Shown: positions 20,371 to 30,854, numbered from the stretch's first letter. The stretch is 64,000 nucleotides of DNA from Cellulosimicrobium sp. ES-005 (GCF_040448685.1 NZ_CP159290.1:2294001-2358000), one strand, 5' to 3'. A program made the numbers and translations. Notes: generated by a model not told the origin, from the sequence alone.

Positions 20371-20469
20371 AGCGTGACAGCGGCGTGACAGCGGGTGGTG
20401 CTCCGCTGACAGCGCGCTGCGAGGGCGCGCGTCGAGCGTGGGTGGTGAACCCACCGACCAGGAGGACAC

Positions 20470-21513
20470 ATGACCACCCCCGCGATCGAGGCCCACGGCC
20501 TCGTGAAGGTCTTCGGCGAGAACCGCGCCGTCGACGGCGTGGACCTCACCGTGCGCACCGGCACCGTCTACGGGGTCCTCGGACCCAACGGTGCCGGGAA
20601 GACCACGACCATCAGCATGCTCGCGACGCTCCTGCGCCCTGACGCGGGCACCGCCCGGGTGTTCGGGCACGACGTCGTCGCACACCCGCACAAGGTGCGC
20701 CAGCTCATCGGCGTGACGGGCCAGTACGCCTCGGTCGACGAGACGCTCAGCGCGACGGAGAACCTCGTGATCTTCGCGCGGCTCCTCGGGCTGTCGCGCA
20801 CGCAGGCCCGGCGCAAGGCGGTCGAGCTGCTGGAGGCGTTCGGCCTCACGGAGGCGGCGTCCCGCCCGCTGAAGAGCTTCTCGGGCGGCATGCGCCGCCG
20901 TCTGGACCTCGCGGCGAGCCTCATCGCGCAGCCGCCGCTCATCTTCCTCGACGAGCCGACGACGGGTCTGGACCCGCGCACGCGGGCCCAGATGTGGTCG
21001 ACGATCCGCGATCTCGTCGCGAGCGGGTCGACCGTGCTGCTCACGACGCAGTACCTGGACGAGGCGGACCAGCTCGCGGACCGGATCGCGGTGATCGACC
21101 GTGGGCGTGTGGTGGCCGAGGGCACCGCGGACGACCTCAAGGACGCCGTCGGCGACCAGTCGCTGCAGCTCGCCCTGGTCCACGCCGCCGACGTCGCTCC
21201 CGCGCTCGAGATCGTCGAGCGCGCGCTGGGCCTCGCCGCGACGGTCTCCCCCGAGGCGCGCCGGCTCACCGTGCCCGTCTCCGGGCCGGACGTCGTGACG
21301 GACCTCCTCGTGCGCCTGCGCGAGGCCCGCATCGAGGTCGGCTCGCTGAGCATGGACAAGCCGAGCCTCGACGAGGTGTTCCTCACCCTCACGGGGCACG
21401 GCGCCGAGCAGCCCGACGCGGCCGCCGGCGACGGCGCGCCCAGATCCACGGACGACACCCCGGGCGCGCGCGAGGACCGCGCGGCCGTGACGCGAGAGGC
21501 GGCGCTGCGATGA
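20470..21513 (+). CDS. DrrA-family ABC exporter ATP-binding protein
   Basis: 347 residues; AGGAGG lies 6 nt before the ATG. Walker A GPNGAGKTTTISML, signature SFSGGMRRRLDLAASL, Walker B LIFLDEPTTGLDPRT and LTTQYLDEADQLADRI match the daunorubicin-resistance (DrrA) type. The VTGQYASVDETLSATENL stretch is also characteristic. The last 110 residues hold the DrrA C-terminal domain and an Ala/Asp-rich tail. Partner of the overlapping permease. Probably exports a hydrophobic drug or lipid; substrate not determinable. Confidence 0.93.
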   Translation: MTTPAIEAHGLVKVFGENRAVDGVDLTVRTGTVYGVLGPNGAGKTTTISMLATLLRPDAGTARVFGHDVVAHPHKVRQLIGVTGQYASVDETLSATENLVIFARLLGLSRTQARRKAVELLEAFGLTEAASRPLKSFSGGMRRRLDLAASLIAQPPLIFLDEPTTGLDPRTRAQMWSTIRDLVASGSTVLLTTQYLDEADQLADRIAVIDRGRVVAEGTADDLKDAVGDQSLQLALVHAADVAPALEIVERALGLAATVSPEARRLTVPVSGPDVVTDLLVRLREARIEVGSLSMDKPSLDEVFLTLTGHGAEQPDAAAGDGAPRSTDDTPGAREDRAAVTREAALR

Positions 21514-22370
21514 CCACCACGACCACGACCCCCGGCCCGACCGGCGCGGCGGTCGCGCCCCGGCCCCGCATCCAGGCCGGTGCCGACCGCGCGCTGTCCG
21601 ACCGCACGTCGCTGCGCGCCACCGCCGACCACACGCTGACCATGGCGTACCGCGGTCTGCTGAAGATCAAGCGCACGCCCGAGCAGCTCTTCGACGTGAC
21701 GCTGCAGCCGATCCTCTTCACGCTGATGTTCACGTACATCTTCGGCGGGGCGATCGCGGGCGACGTCACGAGCTACCTGCCGATCATCATCCCGGGCATC
21801 CTCGTGCAGACGGTCATCACCACGTCGGTCGTCACGGGCACGCAGCTGCGCGAGGACATGGACAAGGGCGTGTTCGACCGCTTCCGGTCGCTGCCCATCG
21901 CGCGGATCGCGCCCCTGTCGGGCGCGCTCCTCGCGGACACGGTCCGCTACCTCATCGCGACCACCCTCACGTTCGCGATGGGCTACCTCATGGGCTACCG
22001 GCCGGGCGGCGGGCTCGGCGCCGTCGTGCTCGCGGGCCTGCTGGTCATCGTGTGCTCGTGGGCCGTGAGCTGGATCTTCGCGTTCTTCGGCGTCGTCGCG
22101 CGGACGGCGTCGAGCGTGCAGGGCATCTCGATGATCGTGCTCTTCCCGCTGACGTTCCTCTCGAACGCGTTCGTCCAGCCGGAGACGATGCCGGGCTGGC
22201 TCCAGGGCTTCGTCACCGTCAACCCGGTGTCGCACCTCGTCACCGCGGTCCGCGAGCTGGCGAACACCGGCACGCTCGGCTCCGACGCGGCGATCTCGCT
22301 CGTCGGCGCCGCGGTCATCGTCGCGGTCTTCGCACCGCTCACCGTGCGCGCGTACATGCGCAAGGCCTGA
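21510..22370 (+). CDS. DrrB-family ABC-2 exporter permease
   Basis: 286 residues from the ATG at 21510 (ATGA overlap). After a 45-residue polar start come KRTPEQLFDVTLQPILFTLMF, the usual first helix entry of DrrB-type permeases, then about five more membrane segments, including LPIIIPGILVQTVITTSVV and ISMIVLFPLTFLSNAFVQPE. The stretch LREDMDKGVFDRFRSLPIAR is the coupling loop. The end VTAVRELANTG...YMRKA is typical. Followed by a strong terminator. Confidence 0.93.
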   Translation: MTTTTTTPGPTGAAVAPRPRIQAGADRALSDRTSLRATADHTLTMAYRGLLKIKRTPEQLFDVTLQPILFTLMFTYIFGGAIAGDVTSYLPIIIPGILVQTVITTSVVTGTQLREDMDKGVFDRFRSLPIARIAPLSGALLADTVRYLIATTLTFAMGYLMGYRPGGGLGAVVLAGLLVIVCSWAVSWIFAFFGVVARTASSVQGISMIVLFPLTFLSNAFVQPETMPGWLQGFVTVNPVSHLVTAVRELANTGTLGSDAAISLVGAAVIVAVFAPLTVRAYMRKA

Positions 22371-22403
22371 CGGGCCCCCGCCCGACGACGGTTCCCCGCA
22401 GGC

Positions 22404-22433
22404 GGGGCCGGCACCCGAGCGGGTGCCGGCCCC
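22404..22433. terminator. Terminator after DrrAB-like operon
   Basis: GGGGCCGGCACCC (22404-22416) and GGGTGCCGGCCCC (22421-22433) form a perfect 13-bp stem with a GAGC tetraloop. It lies between the exporter genes and the convergent SARP gene and can serve both. Confidence 0.85.
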
Positions 22434-22439
22434 TCGCCG

Positions 22440-25400
22440 TCAGGCGTCGTGGGAGCGGTCCCCGCCGGCGTCGCCCTCGAGCTCGGCCTCGGCCTCGTCG
22501 AGGAGCGCGAAGCCCCGGCGCGCGAGCTCGCCCCGGTCCAGGTCACGAGCCTCGGCCCGTGCGCGCTCCGCGACCGCGGCACCGGCGACGTCGGTCACCC
22601 GCGCCCAGGCGTTCTCGTGCCGCAGCGACGGTTGGTCCTGGCGCGAGCCCATCCGTTCCGCGAGCGCGACGAGGAGGGCCCCGCGCGCCGCGCCCGCGTC
22701 CGGCGTGCCCTCCGCACCGGGTACGGAGGCGACGCCGAGCGCGAGGAACGACGTCCCGACGACCGGGTAGTCCACGAAGTGCGGCCGCGCCCGGTGCATC
22801 CCGAGCACGAGCGACCGGAGCTCGTGGGCGACGGTCGGGACCAGCGCGGACCTGGCCGCCGCGAGGCGCACGAGCCACGACGAGACGAGCAGGACGTACC
22901 AGGGCGACCAGCGCGCCTCGTCGTCGAACGAGGCGGCGGCCTCGCCGTAGAGCGCGAGGGCCGCGTCGTCGTCACCGTGCATCGCCGCGACCTCCGCCCG
23001 GCCCATGGCGACGACGGACCGCACGTCGGGCGGGACGTCCGTGCCGCCCACCGTGCCGTCGAGCGCCGCGAGCATCCGCTCGGCGCGCTCCGTCTCGCCG
23101 AGCGTCACCGCGGCCGACATCTCCACCCAGTCGAGCTGCTGCAACGTCGCCGTCGCGCCCAGCGCGCGCAGGTGGTCGCGCGCCGCCTCGGCCCAGCGTC
23201 CGACGTCCTCCGCGTCGCCCGCCTCGCTCGCGCACGAGGCGAGGAACATCGCCGTCGTCGCGCGCGCCGCGACGTCGCCTCGGGCGACCGCGCGCTCGTG
23301 CGCGAGCGCGCCCCACGAGCGCGCCTCGGCGAGGCGCCCCTCGTTCTCCGCCATCTGGGCCGTCGTGAACTCGGCCAGCATCGCGACGAACGCGTCGTCG
23401 TCCGCCCGCAGGCTCGCGAGCGTCGCCTCCATCTCCTCGGTGCTGCGCACCGTCAGGAGCCGCGCGAACGCCCGGGTGCGTCGCCCGACGTCGGGCCAGC
23501 GCAGGAGGCGGCGCAGCCTCCCCAGCGCCCGGGCGGTGAGCTCGGGGCGCGCGAACGCCCCGGCGCCGGCGACCGCGGCGAGCGCGAGCGCCGCGGGCTG
23601 GACGTCCTCGGCCGGGACGGCCCAGCCGACGACGGAGTCGAGCACGACCTCCACGAGCCCGGCCGCCTGGTCCTCGATGCCGAGCAGGAGCCAGGACCCC
23701 ATGAGCGCCGTGAACACCCGCACGACGACGTCGGGTCGGCCGTCCTGGACCGCCTCGCGGAGCGCGAAGAGGAGGTTCTCCTGCTCGCGCCGCAGGTCGG
23801 TCGCGGCGGCGGCCTGGTCGCCCCCGACGAGCGCGTCCGCGCAGCGGTCCGCGAGCGCGGCGGCCCAGCGCTGCACGGCCTCGTGCGCCGCGGCCGTGGT
23901 GCCCGCGTCCTGGAGCCGCAGGGCGCCGAACTCCCGCACGGTCTCGAGCATCCGGTAGCGCACGACCCCGTCGTCCTCGGTGACCCGCAGGAGCGACTGG
24001 GCGACGAGCCCGTCGAGCGCGTCCAGGATCCCCCACACGGGCGCGCCGAGCACCGCTCCCGAGGACGGGCCATCGGCCACGGCCTGTGCCGCCTCGGCCG
24101 AGAACCCGTCGGGGAACACGGCCGCACGGCACAGCAGGTCCTGCTCCGTCTCCCCGAGCAGGTTCCAGCTCCACTCGATCACGGCCTCGAGCGTGCGGTG
24201 CCGGTCGGGGGCGAGCCGGTCGCCGGAACGCAGCAGCGCGAAGCGCTCGTCGAGGTGCCGCTCGACGTCCTCGACGCTCATGGTGCGCACGCGGGCCGCG
24301 GCGAGCTCGATCGCGAGCGGGAGACCGTCGAGCCGGTCGCACAGCCGGGCGACGACGTCAGGGGGCAGGCTCGCGCCGGGCCGGACGGCGCGCGCACGCT
24401 CGACGAAGAGACGCACGGCAGGTCCGGCCCCACCGTCCGCTTCCAGGGCGTCGAGGGGGTACACGTGCTCGGCCGGGAGCCGCAGGGGCGACCGGCTCGT
24501 CGTGAGGACGGTCAGGTGCGGTGCGGCGCCGAGCAGGTCGGCGGTCCAGCGCGCCGCGCCGTCGAGCACGTGCTCGCAGTTGTCCAGGACGAGCAGGACG
24601 TCGCGCCCCCGCACGCGCTCGAGCACCTGCTCGCGCAGCTCCGGCGCCGCCAGGCGGTCGGCGAGCCGCCCCGTGCGCGCGGGTGGCGAGATCCCCAGCC
24701 CGTCCGCGAGAGCCACGACGACGTCCTCGTCGGACCGCACGCCCGCGAGCTCGACGACGACCACGAGGTCGGCGGACCCGGTCGCGGCGGCGCGGCGCGC
24801 GACCTCCTGCGCGAGGCGCGTCTTGCCGAGCCCGCCCGGACCGAGCACCGTGACGAGCCGCGACCGGGCGAGCGTGTCCCGCACGCGGTCGACGTCCTCG
24901 TCCCGGCCGACGAGCGCGTCGGGCGCCACGCGCACGCCACGCACCTGCGCGACGCGGGCGCCCGGGGCCCTGCCGGGCACCGGGGCCGCGGCGCCAGGGC
25001 CGCCGGACGGTGCCGCGGCAGACGACGGCGCCGGGGCGCCCGCACCGGACGGAGGGTCGAGCAGGGCGGCGGCGAGCCGCTGGAGGTCCGGGGCCGGGTC
25101 CGTGCCGAGCTCGCGGACGAGCGCGTGGCGGACGCGCGCGTACGCGGCGAGCGCCTCGCGCTCCCGGCCCGACGCCGCGAGGACCGTCATGAGGTCGCGC
25201 GCGGCGTCCTCGTCGGTCTCGTCGCGGTCGAGCGCCGCCGTCGCGAGCGCGACGACGGTCTCCTGGTCCCCGGCGGCGGCCGCGGCCGACCGCAGCGCGG
25301 CCGTCAGCCCGTCGTGCAGCCGCGCCGCCTCCACGCGCAGCGCGTGCCCGACGGGTCCGGGCACGTCGGCGCCCGGCTCCTCGTCGTGCCACAGCGCGAG

Positions 25401-25832
25401 CGCGGCCCGCAGGTCGGCGACGGTCGCCGCGTCCCCCGCGTCCCCCGCGGCCCGGCGCGCGGTGCCGGGACGCGTCCCGGTCCGGGCGTCCGCGAGCGCG
25501 CGACGAGCGTGGTCCAGGTCGCTCGGCACACCGAGGGCGTAGCCGCCCGCGCGCGAGAGGACGGTCCCGGGTGCGGCGTCCCGCCGGAGCCGGGAGACGA
25601 GGCTCTGGAGCGCGGCGCGCGGGTCCTGCGGCGCGTCGGACCCCCACAGGTCCTCGACGAGCGTCGTCACGCCCAGCGCCCGACCACCCGCGAGCGCGAG
25701 CGCGGCGACGAGCGCGGCCGCCCGCGACCCGCGCGGGACGACGGGCGCGCCGTCCGCTCCCGGGACCCGTACCGGTCCGAGGACGCGGACGCGCGCGTCC
25801 CCCGGTGGGGTCGGGGCGTCGGGTGCGGGCAC
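22440..25832 (-). CDS. SARP/AfsR-type regulator with BTAD, ATPase and TPR-like domains
   Basis: 1130 residues from the GTG at 25832, 11 nt after the upstream stop; the open frame before it belongs to shadow. Domain order: OmpR-like DNA-binding domain (about 12-95, RVRVLGPVRV...LVSRLRRD), BTAD (about 97-245), a Pro/Ala linker, then a STAND-type ATPase with P-loop GPGGLGKTRLAQE (about 330), Walker B-like DVLLVLDNCEH and LTTSRSPLRL, and DGLPLAIELAAARVR. The rest, about 500 residues, is alpha-solenoid (TPR-like). Such proteins activate secondary-metabolite or stress genes in actinobacteria, usually as ATP-dependent oligomers. There is no biosynthetic cluster here; the partner gene upstream is the FGE-fold protein. 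Confidence 0.9.
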   Translation of the reverse strand: MPAPDAPTPPGDARVRVLGPVRVPGADGAPVVPRGSRAAALVAALALAGGRALGVTTLVEDLWGSDAPQDPRAALQSLVSRLRRDAAPGTVLSRAGGYALGVPSDLDHARRALADARTGTRPGTARRAAGDAGDAATVADLRAALALWHDEEPGADVPGPVGHALRVEAARLHDGLTAALRSAAAAAGDQETVVALATAALDRDETDEDAARDLMTVLAASGREREALAAYARVRHALVRELGTDPAPDLQRLAAALLDPPSGAGAPAPSSAAAPSGGPGAAAPVPGRAPGARVAQVRGVRVAPDALVGRDEDVDRVRDTLARSRLVTVLGPGGLGKTRLAQEVARRAAATGSADLVVVVELAGVRSDEDVVVALADGLGISPPARTGRLADRLAAPELREQVLERVRGRDVLLVLDNCEHVLDGAARWTADLLGAAPHLTVLTTSRSPLRLPAEHVYPLDALEADGGAGPAVRLFVERARAVRPGASLPPDVVARLCDRLDGLPLAIELAAARVRTMSVEDVERHLDERFALLRSGDRLAPDRHRTLEAVIEWSWNLLGETEQDLLCRAAVFPDGFSAEAAQAVADGPSSGAVLGAPVWGILDALDGLVAQSLLRVTEDDGVVRYRMLETVREFGALRLQDAGTTAAAHEAVQRWAAALADRCADALVGGDQAAAATDLRREQENLLFALREAVQDGRPDVVVRVFTALMGSWLLLGIEDQAAGLVEVVLDSVVGWAVPAEDVQPAALALAAVAGAGAFARPELTARALGRLRRLLRWPDVGRRTRAFARLLTVRSTEEMEATLASLRADDDAFVAMLAEFTTAQMAENEGRLAEARSWGALAHERAVARGDVAARATTAMFLASCASEAGDAEDVGRWAEAARDHLRALGATATLQQLDWVEMSAAVTLGETERAERMLAALDGTVGGTDVPPDVRSVVAMGRAEVAAMHGDDDAALALYGEAAASFDDEARWSPWYVLLVSSWLVRLAAARSALVPTVAHELRSLVLGMHRARPHFVDYPVVGTSFLALGVASVPGAEGTPDAGAARGALLVALAERMGSRQDQPSLRHENAWARVTDVAGAAVAERARAEARDLDRGELARRGFALLDEAEAELEGDAGGDRSHDA

Positions 25833-25843
25833 GTCGTCAGAGC

Positions 25844-26722
25844 CTAGTCCTCGGCACCGACGACGGCGGCGGCGTCCCCGGCGGCGGGCGGGAACGTCAA
25901 CGGCGTCCATCCGAGCGGCAGGAGGCCGGGGACCTGCGCCCGGGCGCGGTCCGCCGCGTCCGACCAGCCCTGGGCGGCGGGGACGCCCGGCTCGCCCACG
26001 GCGCCCCGCGCGACCCGCAGCCCGACGTCCTCGATCCGCGCGTCGGGCGCGCTGCCGCGGCGCACCCCCGCGCGCACGCTCCACGGCCGGTCCGCCCAGC
26101 CACCGCCGCGCAGGCTCCGGTACTCGCCGTAGCGCGCCGTGTCGGCGTAGTCCCAGCACCACTCCCAGACGTTGCCGAGCACGTCGTGCAGACCGAACGC
26201 GTTCGGGAGCCGCGTGGCGACGGGCCGTGGACCGTCGGCGTCGTCGTCCGCTGTCCAGGCGACGTCACCGATCGGACCGTAGCGCGGACCGGACGTCCCG
26301 CCGCGGGACGCGTGCTCCCACTCGGCCTCGGTCGGGAGCCGGTAGCCCGCCGACCGCACGTCCCAGCGCACGTCCCGACCCTCGACCCGGTACGCGGGGT
26401 CCAGGCCCGCCACCCGGGAGGCCGCGTTGCACCAGAGCACCGCCTCGAACCACGTCACCCCGTGCACGGGGACGTCGTCCGGCTCCCCGGACGTGCGGTC
26501 CTGCTCCTCCGCCGTGGAGCGTGGGCGCCCGTCGGCCGACGGCCCGCGTCGAGGCCGGAGCGGGTCGGCGGCGAGCACGGCTCGGTGCTGGCCGACGGTC
26601 ACGGGGGTGCGAGCGACGTGGAACGGTTCCAGGACGACGGGTCGTGACTCCCGGGTGCGCGCGTCGACGACGTCGATCCGGCCGCCCGGGACCGGGACGA
26701 GGTCGGGAAGAGGAGAGCCCAC
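25844..26722 (-). CDS. Formylglycine-enzyme-fold (SUMF1/EgtB-like) protein, catalytic Cys absent
   Basis: 292 residues from the GTG at 26722. The FGE-sulfatase fold markers are present: PFHVARTPVTVGQHRAVL, PVHGVTWFEAVLWCNAAS, YRLPTEAEWEHASRGG, GLHDVLGNVWEWCWDY and RSLRGGGW. In true formylglycine-generating enzymes two Cys follow the RGGSW motif; here that stretch reads ADRPWSVRAGVRRGS without Cys, so oxidation of sulfatase Cys is unlikely. Non-enzymatic members serve as binding or ergothioneine-type domains. No sulfatase gene is near. The next gene, a SARP regulator, starts 11 nt after the stop, suggesting joint expression. Confidence 0.85.
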   Translation of the reverse strand: MGSPLPDLVPVPGGRIDVVDARTRESRPVVLEPFHVARTPVTVGQHRAVLAADPLRPRRGPSADGRPRSTAEEQDRTSGEPDDVPVHGVTWFEAVLWCNAASRVAGLDPAYRVEGRDVRWDVRSAGYRLPTEAEWEHASRGGTSGPRYGPIGDVAWTADDDADGPRPVATRLPNAFGLHDVLGNVWEWCWDYADTARYGEYRSLRGGGWADRPWSVRAGVRRGSAPDARIEDVGLRVARGAVGEPGVPAAQGWSDAADRARAQVPGLLPLGWTPLTFPPAAGDAAAVVGAED

Positions 26723-26779
26723 GCTCCAGGACGCTACCGGAACCGGTGCGGGGGCCGGCGGCGGGCGCCGCCGGGCGCG

Positions 26780-27448
26780 TTAGCCCCCGCGGCGCTCCGG
26801 CCACGGCGCGTCGGCCGGGCGCAGCGACGCCCAGCCGCCCGCGCGCGACGCGGCGGCGGCGAGGATCCCGACGACGGCGGACGGGTTGTGCAGCTCGCCC
26901 GCGAGGACGCCGCGCAGCGCCTCGTCGAGCGGCACCCACCGCAGCTCCATGTCGAGCTCCTCGGCCTCGCGCTCGAACCGCTCGTCGTCGGGGACGGGCG
27001 ACAGGTCCCGCGCGAGGAAGACGCGCAGCGCCTCGTTCGAGCCGCCCGGCGTCGTGAAGTAGTCGACGAGGACGTCCCAGCGCGCGGCCTGCAGGTCGGA
27101 CTCCTCCGCGAGCTCGCGGGCCGCCGCGAGCCGCCCGTCCTCCCCCACGACGTCGAGCAGGCCCGCGGGCACCTCCCACAGCTCGCGCCGCACGGGGTGG
27201 CGGTACTGCCGCAGCAGCAGGACGCGCTCCTGCTCGTCGAGGGCGACGATCGCGACCGCCCCGGGGTGGTCGAGGTACTCGCGCGTGACGCGGCCCCCGT
27301 CCCCCAGGTCGACCACGTCGGACCGCAGGTCGAACACGCGACCCGCGTGCACGACCGTCGTCTCGACGACGGGGCGCGGGGCGAGGGCGTCGACGACGGG
27401 CGCGCCGCCCGTCGCCTCGGCCGGCACCGGGCCCGGCTCGGCGGCCAC
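26780..27448 (-). CDS. Nudix hydrolase, ADP-ribose pyrophosphatase type
   Basis: 222 residues. The Nudix box runs from PAGLLDVVGEDGRL to AARELAEESDL, with the REUxEE core intact and Asp replacing the final Gly. The context YLDHPGAVAIVAL...VLLLRQYRHPVRRELWEVPAG is that of ADP-ribose/sugar-nucleotide pyrophosphatases. The GTG lies directly after the pyrG stop. In related genomes this gene follows pyrG and precedes xerD; here the syntenic run ends at this gene. Confidence 0.92.
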   Translation of the reverse strand: MAAEPGPVPAEATGGAPVVDALAPRPVVETTVVHAGRVFDLRSDVVDLGDGGRVTREYLDHPGAVAIVALDEQERVLLLRQYRHPVRRELWEVPAGLLDVVGEDGRLAAARELAEESDLQAARWDVLVDYFTTPGGSNEALRVFLARDLSPVPDDERFEREAEELDMELRWVPLDEALRGVLAGELHNPSAVVGILAAAASRAGGWASLRPADAPWPERRGG

Positions 27449-29134
27449 TCAGTCGGCCTGGTTCTCGAGCGCGGCGCCGACGAGGCCGGCGAACAGCGGG
27501 TGGGAGCGCGTCGGGCGCGACTTGAACTCCGGGTGGGCCTGCGTGCTCACGTAGTAGGGGTGCACGTCCGCGGGCAGCTCGACGAACTCGACGAGCGACG
27601 AGTCGGGCGACGTCCCGCTGATGACGAGGCCCGCCTCCTCGAGCTGCTTGCGGTAGGTGTTGTTCACCTCGTAGCGGTGGCGGTGGCGCTCCGTGACGCG
27701 CTCCGACCCATAGGTCTTGGCGACCACCGATCCCGGCGCGAGCGCGGCCTCGTACGACCCGAGGCGCATCGTGCCGCCCAGGTCGCCGTCGCCGCCGACG
27801 ATCGCGAGCTGCTCCTCCATCGTCGCGATGACGGGGTGGGACGTGCCCGGGTCGAACTCGGTCGACGACGCGTCGTCGATGCCGAGCACGTTGCGCGCGT
27901 ACTCGATGACCATCGACTGCAGGCCGAGGCAGATGCCGAGCGTCGGGACCTTGTTCTCGCGCGCCCAGCGCAGCGCGCCGAGCTTGCCCTCGATGCCCCG
28001 CACGCCGAAGCCGCCCGGCACGAGGACGGCGTCGACGCCGTGCAGCGCGTCGTCCGCGCCGGCCGGGGTCTGGCACTCGTCGGACGCGACCCAGCGGATC
28101 GTGACCTTCGCGTCGTTCGCGAACCCGCCCGCGCGCAGCGCCTCGGTGACCGAGAGGTACGCGTCCGGGAGGTCGATGTACTTGCCGACGAGCGCGACCT
28201 CGACGCGGTGGGCGGGCTGGTGCACGCGCTCGAGGAGCTGGCTCCAGCCGTCCCAGTCGACGTCGTGGAACGGCAGGCCGAGGCGGCGCACGACGTAGGC
28301 GTCGAGGCCCTCCGCGTGCAGCACGCGCGGGATGTCGTAGATGCTCGGCGCGTCGATCGCGTTGACGACCGCCTCGTTGTCCACGTCGCACATGAGGGCG
28401 ATCTTGCGCTTCACGGACTCGGGCACCACGCGGTCCGCGCGCAGCACGATCGCGTCGGGCTGGATGCCGATCGAGCGCAGCGCGGCGACCGAGTGCTGCG
28501 TCGGCTTCGTCTTGAGCTCGCCCGACGGGCCGATGTACGGCACGAGCGACACGTGGAGGAAGAAGACGTCGTCCCGGCCGAGCTCGTGGCGCACCTGGCG
28601 CGCGGCCTCGAGGAACGGCTGCGACTCGATGTCGCCGACGGTGCCGCCGATCTCGGTGATGATGACGTCGACGTCCTCACCGGCCTGGGCGCGCATGCGC
28701 GCCTTGATCTCGTCGGTGATGTGCGGGATGACCTGGACCGTGTCGCCGAGGTACTCGCCGCGCCGCTCGCGGGCGATGACCTGGGAGTACACCTGGCCGG
28801 TCGTGACGTTCGCGGAGGCCTCGAGGTCGACGTCGAGGAAGCGCTCGTAGTGGCCGATGTCGAGGTCCGTCTCGGCGCCGTCCTCGGTGACGAACACCTC
28901 GCCGTGCTGGAACGGGTTCATCGTCCCGGGATCGACGTTGAGGTACGGATCGAGCTTCTGCATGGTGACGCGCAGGCCGCGCGAGCGGAGCAGACGACCG
29001 AGGCTGGATGCCGTGAGGCCCTTGCCGAGCGAGGAGGCGACGCCGCCGGTGACGAAGACGTGCGCGGTGCGGTGCTCGGTGCGAGCGCCCGAGGCGTTGA
29101 GGCGGGAGGAGGGCCGGTTCAGGTGATCTGCCAC
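27449..29134 (-). CDS. pyrG: CTP synthase
   Basis: 561 residues from the GTG at 29134 (GGATGGAG upstream); 12 more codons are open without a site. Makes CTP from UTP, ATP and glutamine. The synthetase domain starts with [20 protein letters not shown] (P-loop) and includes [20 protein letters not shown]. The glutaminase domain has PGGFGVRG and the nucleophile Cys in [12 protein letters not shown], with His-Pro-Glu near the end (AHPEFKSRP). Length is normal for the family. Confidence 0.97.
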   Translation of the reverse strand: MADHLNRPSSRLNASGARTEHRTAHVFVTGGVASSLGKGLTASSLGRLLRSRGLRVTMQKLDPYLNVDPGTMNPFQHGEVFVTEDGAETDLDIGHYERFLDVDLEASANVTTGQVYSQVIARERRGEYLGDTVQVIPHITDEIKARMRAQAGEDVDVIITEIGGTVGDIESQPFLEAARQVRHELGRDDVFFLHVSLVPYIGPSGELKTKPTQHSVAALRSIGIQPDAIVLRADRVVPESVKRKIALMCDVDNEAVVNAIDAPSIYDIPRVLHAEGLDAYVVRRLGLPFHDVDWDGWSQLLERVHQPAHRVEVALVGKYIDLPDAYLSVTEALRAGGFANDAKVTIRWVASDECQTPAGADDALHGVDAVLVPGGFGVRGIEGKLGALRWARENKVPTLGICLGLQSMVIEYARNVLGIDDASSTEFDPGTSHPVIATMEEQLAIVGGDGDLGGTMRLGSYEAALAPGSVVAKTYGSERVTERHRHRYEVNNTYRKQLEEAGLVISGTSPDSSLVEFVELPADVHPYYVSTQAHPEFKSRPTRSHPLFAGLVGAALENQAD

Positions 29135-29204
29135 GGAACTCCATCCTAACAGCGCCCCCGACGACGGCACGCTGGCCGGCGAGTGCGACGCGCCACGTCC
29201 GTGG

Positions 29205-30854
29205 TCACCCCGAGGACGCCCCCGTCGTCGGGGTGCCCTCCCCCGGTCCTCGGCGCAGGACGCCCAGCAGCGCGGGACGGTCGCCGACGAGCGACACCCC
29301 GACCACGACCGCGCCCGCCACGAGCGCGGCGAGGGCGCCGACGCCGACGGCGGGCAGCCAGCCCGCGTCGTCGGGCAGCAGCGCGCCCGAGACGGCCGAG
29401 CCGCCGAGCGCGCCGAGGGCCACGCCCACGGCGACGACCAGGAGGGTCCGCGGGACCCCGTGCGTCGCCTCGGGCCCCGCGTGGCGGCGCGTCGCGAGGA
29501 GCAGCCCGGCGCCCGCGACCGACATCCCGACCGCGGTCGCGAGCCCGAGCTGGAGCAGCACTCCCGCCTGGTCGCGGACGCCGGTCACGGCGGGCAGGAC
29601 GTAGGCGGTCGCCGCGACCACGAGCCACCCCGCGGCGGTCACGACGACCGCCACGCGCTGCCGGTCGATGGCGTACAGCGCACGCGAGAGGTGCAGGATG
29701 AGCGAGAAGCCGACGATGCCGACGGCCATGCCCGCGACCGCGCCCCCGAGTCCGGCGACCGATCCCGTCGCGATGTGCGCGAACACCGCCTCGACGGCCG
29801 CCGAGGCGGCGATCAGGGCCGCCGCGCCGAGGCCCGCGACGACGATCAGCGTCCGCGTCGTCGTCGCGAGGAGGCGTCGGTAGGCGTCGTGGCGCGCGTG
29901 GGCGACGTGCTCGGCGAGCCGTGGGAACGCGCTCGTCGCGAGCGGGAACGCCAGCACCGCGTAGGGCAGCAGGTACACCTGCTGGGCGAACCAGTACGTC
30001 GGGAAGGTCTGCTCCGGCCCGTACCGGTAGGCGGCACCCATGATGGCCAGCACGGAGAGCTGCTGCGCGACGAGCGCCCCGATCCCCGCGAACGCCAGGT
30101 TGCGCGCCCGGACGGCCTCGCCGCCCGGGAACCGCAGGGTGGGCCGCAGCCGGACGCCCAGCCGGTGCACCGGCAGCACGAGCGGCAGCGCGAGGACCGC
30201 CACGCCCGCCGTCGTTCCCCAGCCCAGCCAGGCGATGGCGTCGCCCGACAGCGCCGCGACGTCCGCCTGGTCCCCGTCCGCCAGCCGCGCGAACACGAGG
30301 AAGACCACGATGACGGCGAGGCTCGACAGCAGCGGCGAGAACGCCTGCCAGAAGAAGCGCTTGTGCGCCTGGAGGATGCTCCCGAGCACGACCGCCAGCC
30401 CGTACAGCGGGACCTGGAGCGCGAACACGCGCACGAAGGTCGCCGTCACGTCGACGAGCTCGGGGTGCTTCGCCAGCATGAGGAGGGACGCGATCGGCTG
30501 CGCGAGGAGCGCGAGGAGCGCCCCGAGCGGGACGAGCACGACGAGCGTCCACCCGAGCATGGCCGAGGCGATGCGCGAGACGTCGGTGCCCGCCCGGCGC
30601 GCGATGGGCCCGGCGAGGAGCGGCACGACCGCGCCCGCGAGCGCGCCACCTGCCGCGACCTCGAAGAGGACGTTCGGCAGGAGGTTCGCCGCCGTGTACG
30701 CCGACCCGACGCCCTCGGTGCCGACCGCCGCCGACTGCACGAGCGACCGGGCGAAGCCGACGAGGCGGCTCGCGATCGTCACGAGCGTGATCATCGCGGC
30801 GGCGCCCGCCAGGGTGCCCGTGGCGGCGCGCAGCCGCCCCGCCCGCGCGCTCAC
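29205..30854 (-). CDS. murJ: MurJ/MviN-family lipid II flippase
   Basis: 549 residues from the GTG at 30854, which overlaps the preceding stop (GTGA); another GTG 18 nt upstream is possible. About 14 membrane segments. MOP-superfamily marks are [56 protein letters not shown] and the repeat half [22 protein letters not shown]. MurJ flips peptidoglycan precursor across the membrane. It lacks the long cytoplasmic pseudokinase tail of the mycobacterial MviN; a second murJ-like gene elsewhere is common in actinobacteria, so this could be a paralogue tied to SteAB function. Confidence 0.87.
   Translation of the reverse strand: MSARAGRLRAATGTLAGAAAMITLVTIASRLVGFARSLVQSAAVGTEGVGSAYTAANLLPNVLFEVAAGGALAGAVVPLLAGPIARRAGTDVSRIASAMLGWTLVVLVPLGALLALLAQPIASLLMLAKHPELVDVTATFVRVFALQVPLYGLAVVLGSILQAHKRFFWQAFSPLLSSLAVIVVFLVFARLADGDQADVAALSGDAIAWLGWGTTAGVAVLALPLVLPVHRLGVRLRPTLRFPGGEAVRARNLAFAGIGALVAQQLSVLAIMGAAYRYGPEQTFPTYWFAQQVYLLPYAVLAFPLATSAFPRLAEHVAHARHDAYRRLLATTTRTLIVVAGLGAAALIAASAAVEAVFAHIATGSVAGLGGAVAGMAVGIVGFSLILHLSRALYAIDRQRVAVVVTAAGWLVVAATAYVLPAVTGVRDQAGVLLQLGLATAVGMSVAGAGLLLATRRHAGPEATHGVPRTLLVVAVGVALGALGGSAVSGALLPDDAGWLPAVGVGALAALVAGAVVVGVSLVGDRPALLGVLRRGPGEGTPTTGASSG

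Noticed and set aside
19875-20564. 229-codon frame across the fold-back element
   Set aside because: Its translation is low complexity and follows the DNA repeats; similar peptides arise on both strands from the inverted arms, so it reflects repeat structure, not a gene.
22449-25847. Open frame of 1132 codons antisense to the SARP gene
   Set aside because: Same shadow effect; composition is Arg-rich and repetitive and there is no ribosome site.
25844-26722. Active formylglycine-generating enzyme for a sulfatase
   Set aside because: The two catalytic Cys expected after the RGG-W motif are missing and no sulfatase gene is in the window.
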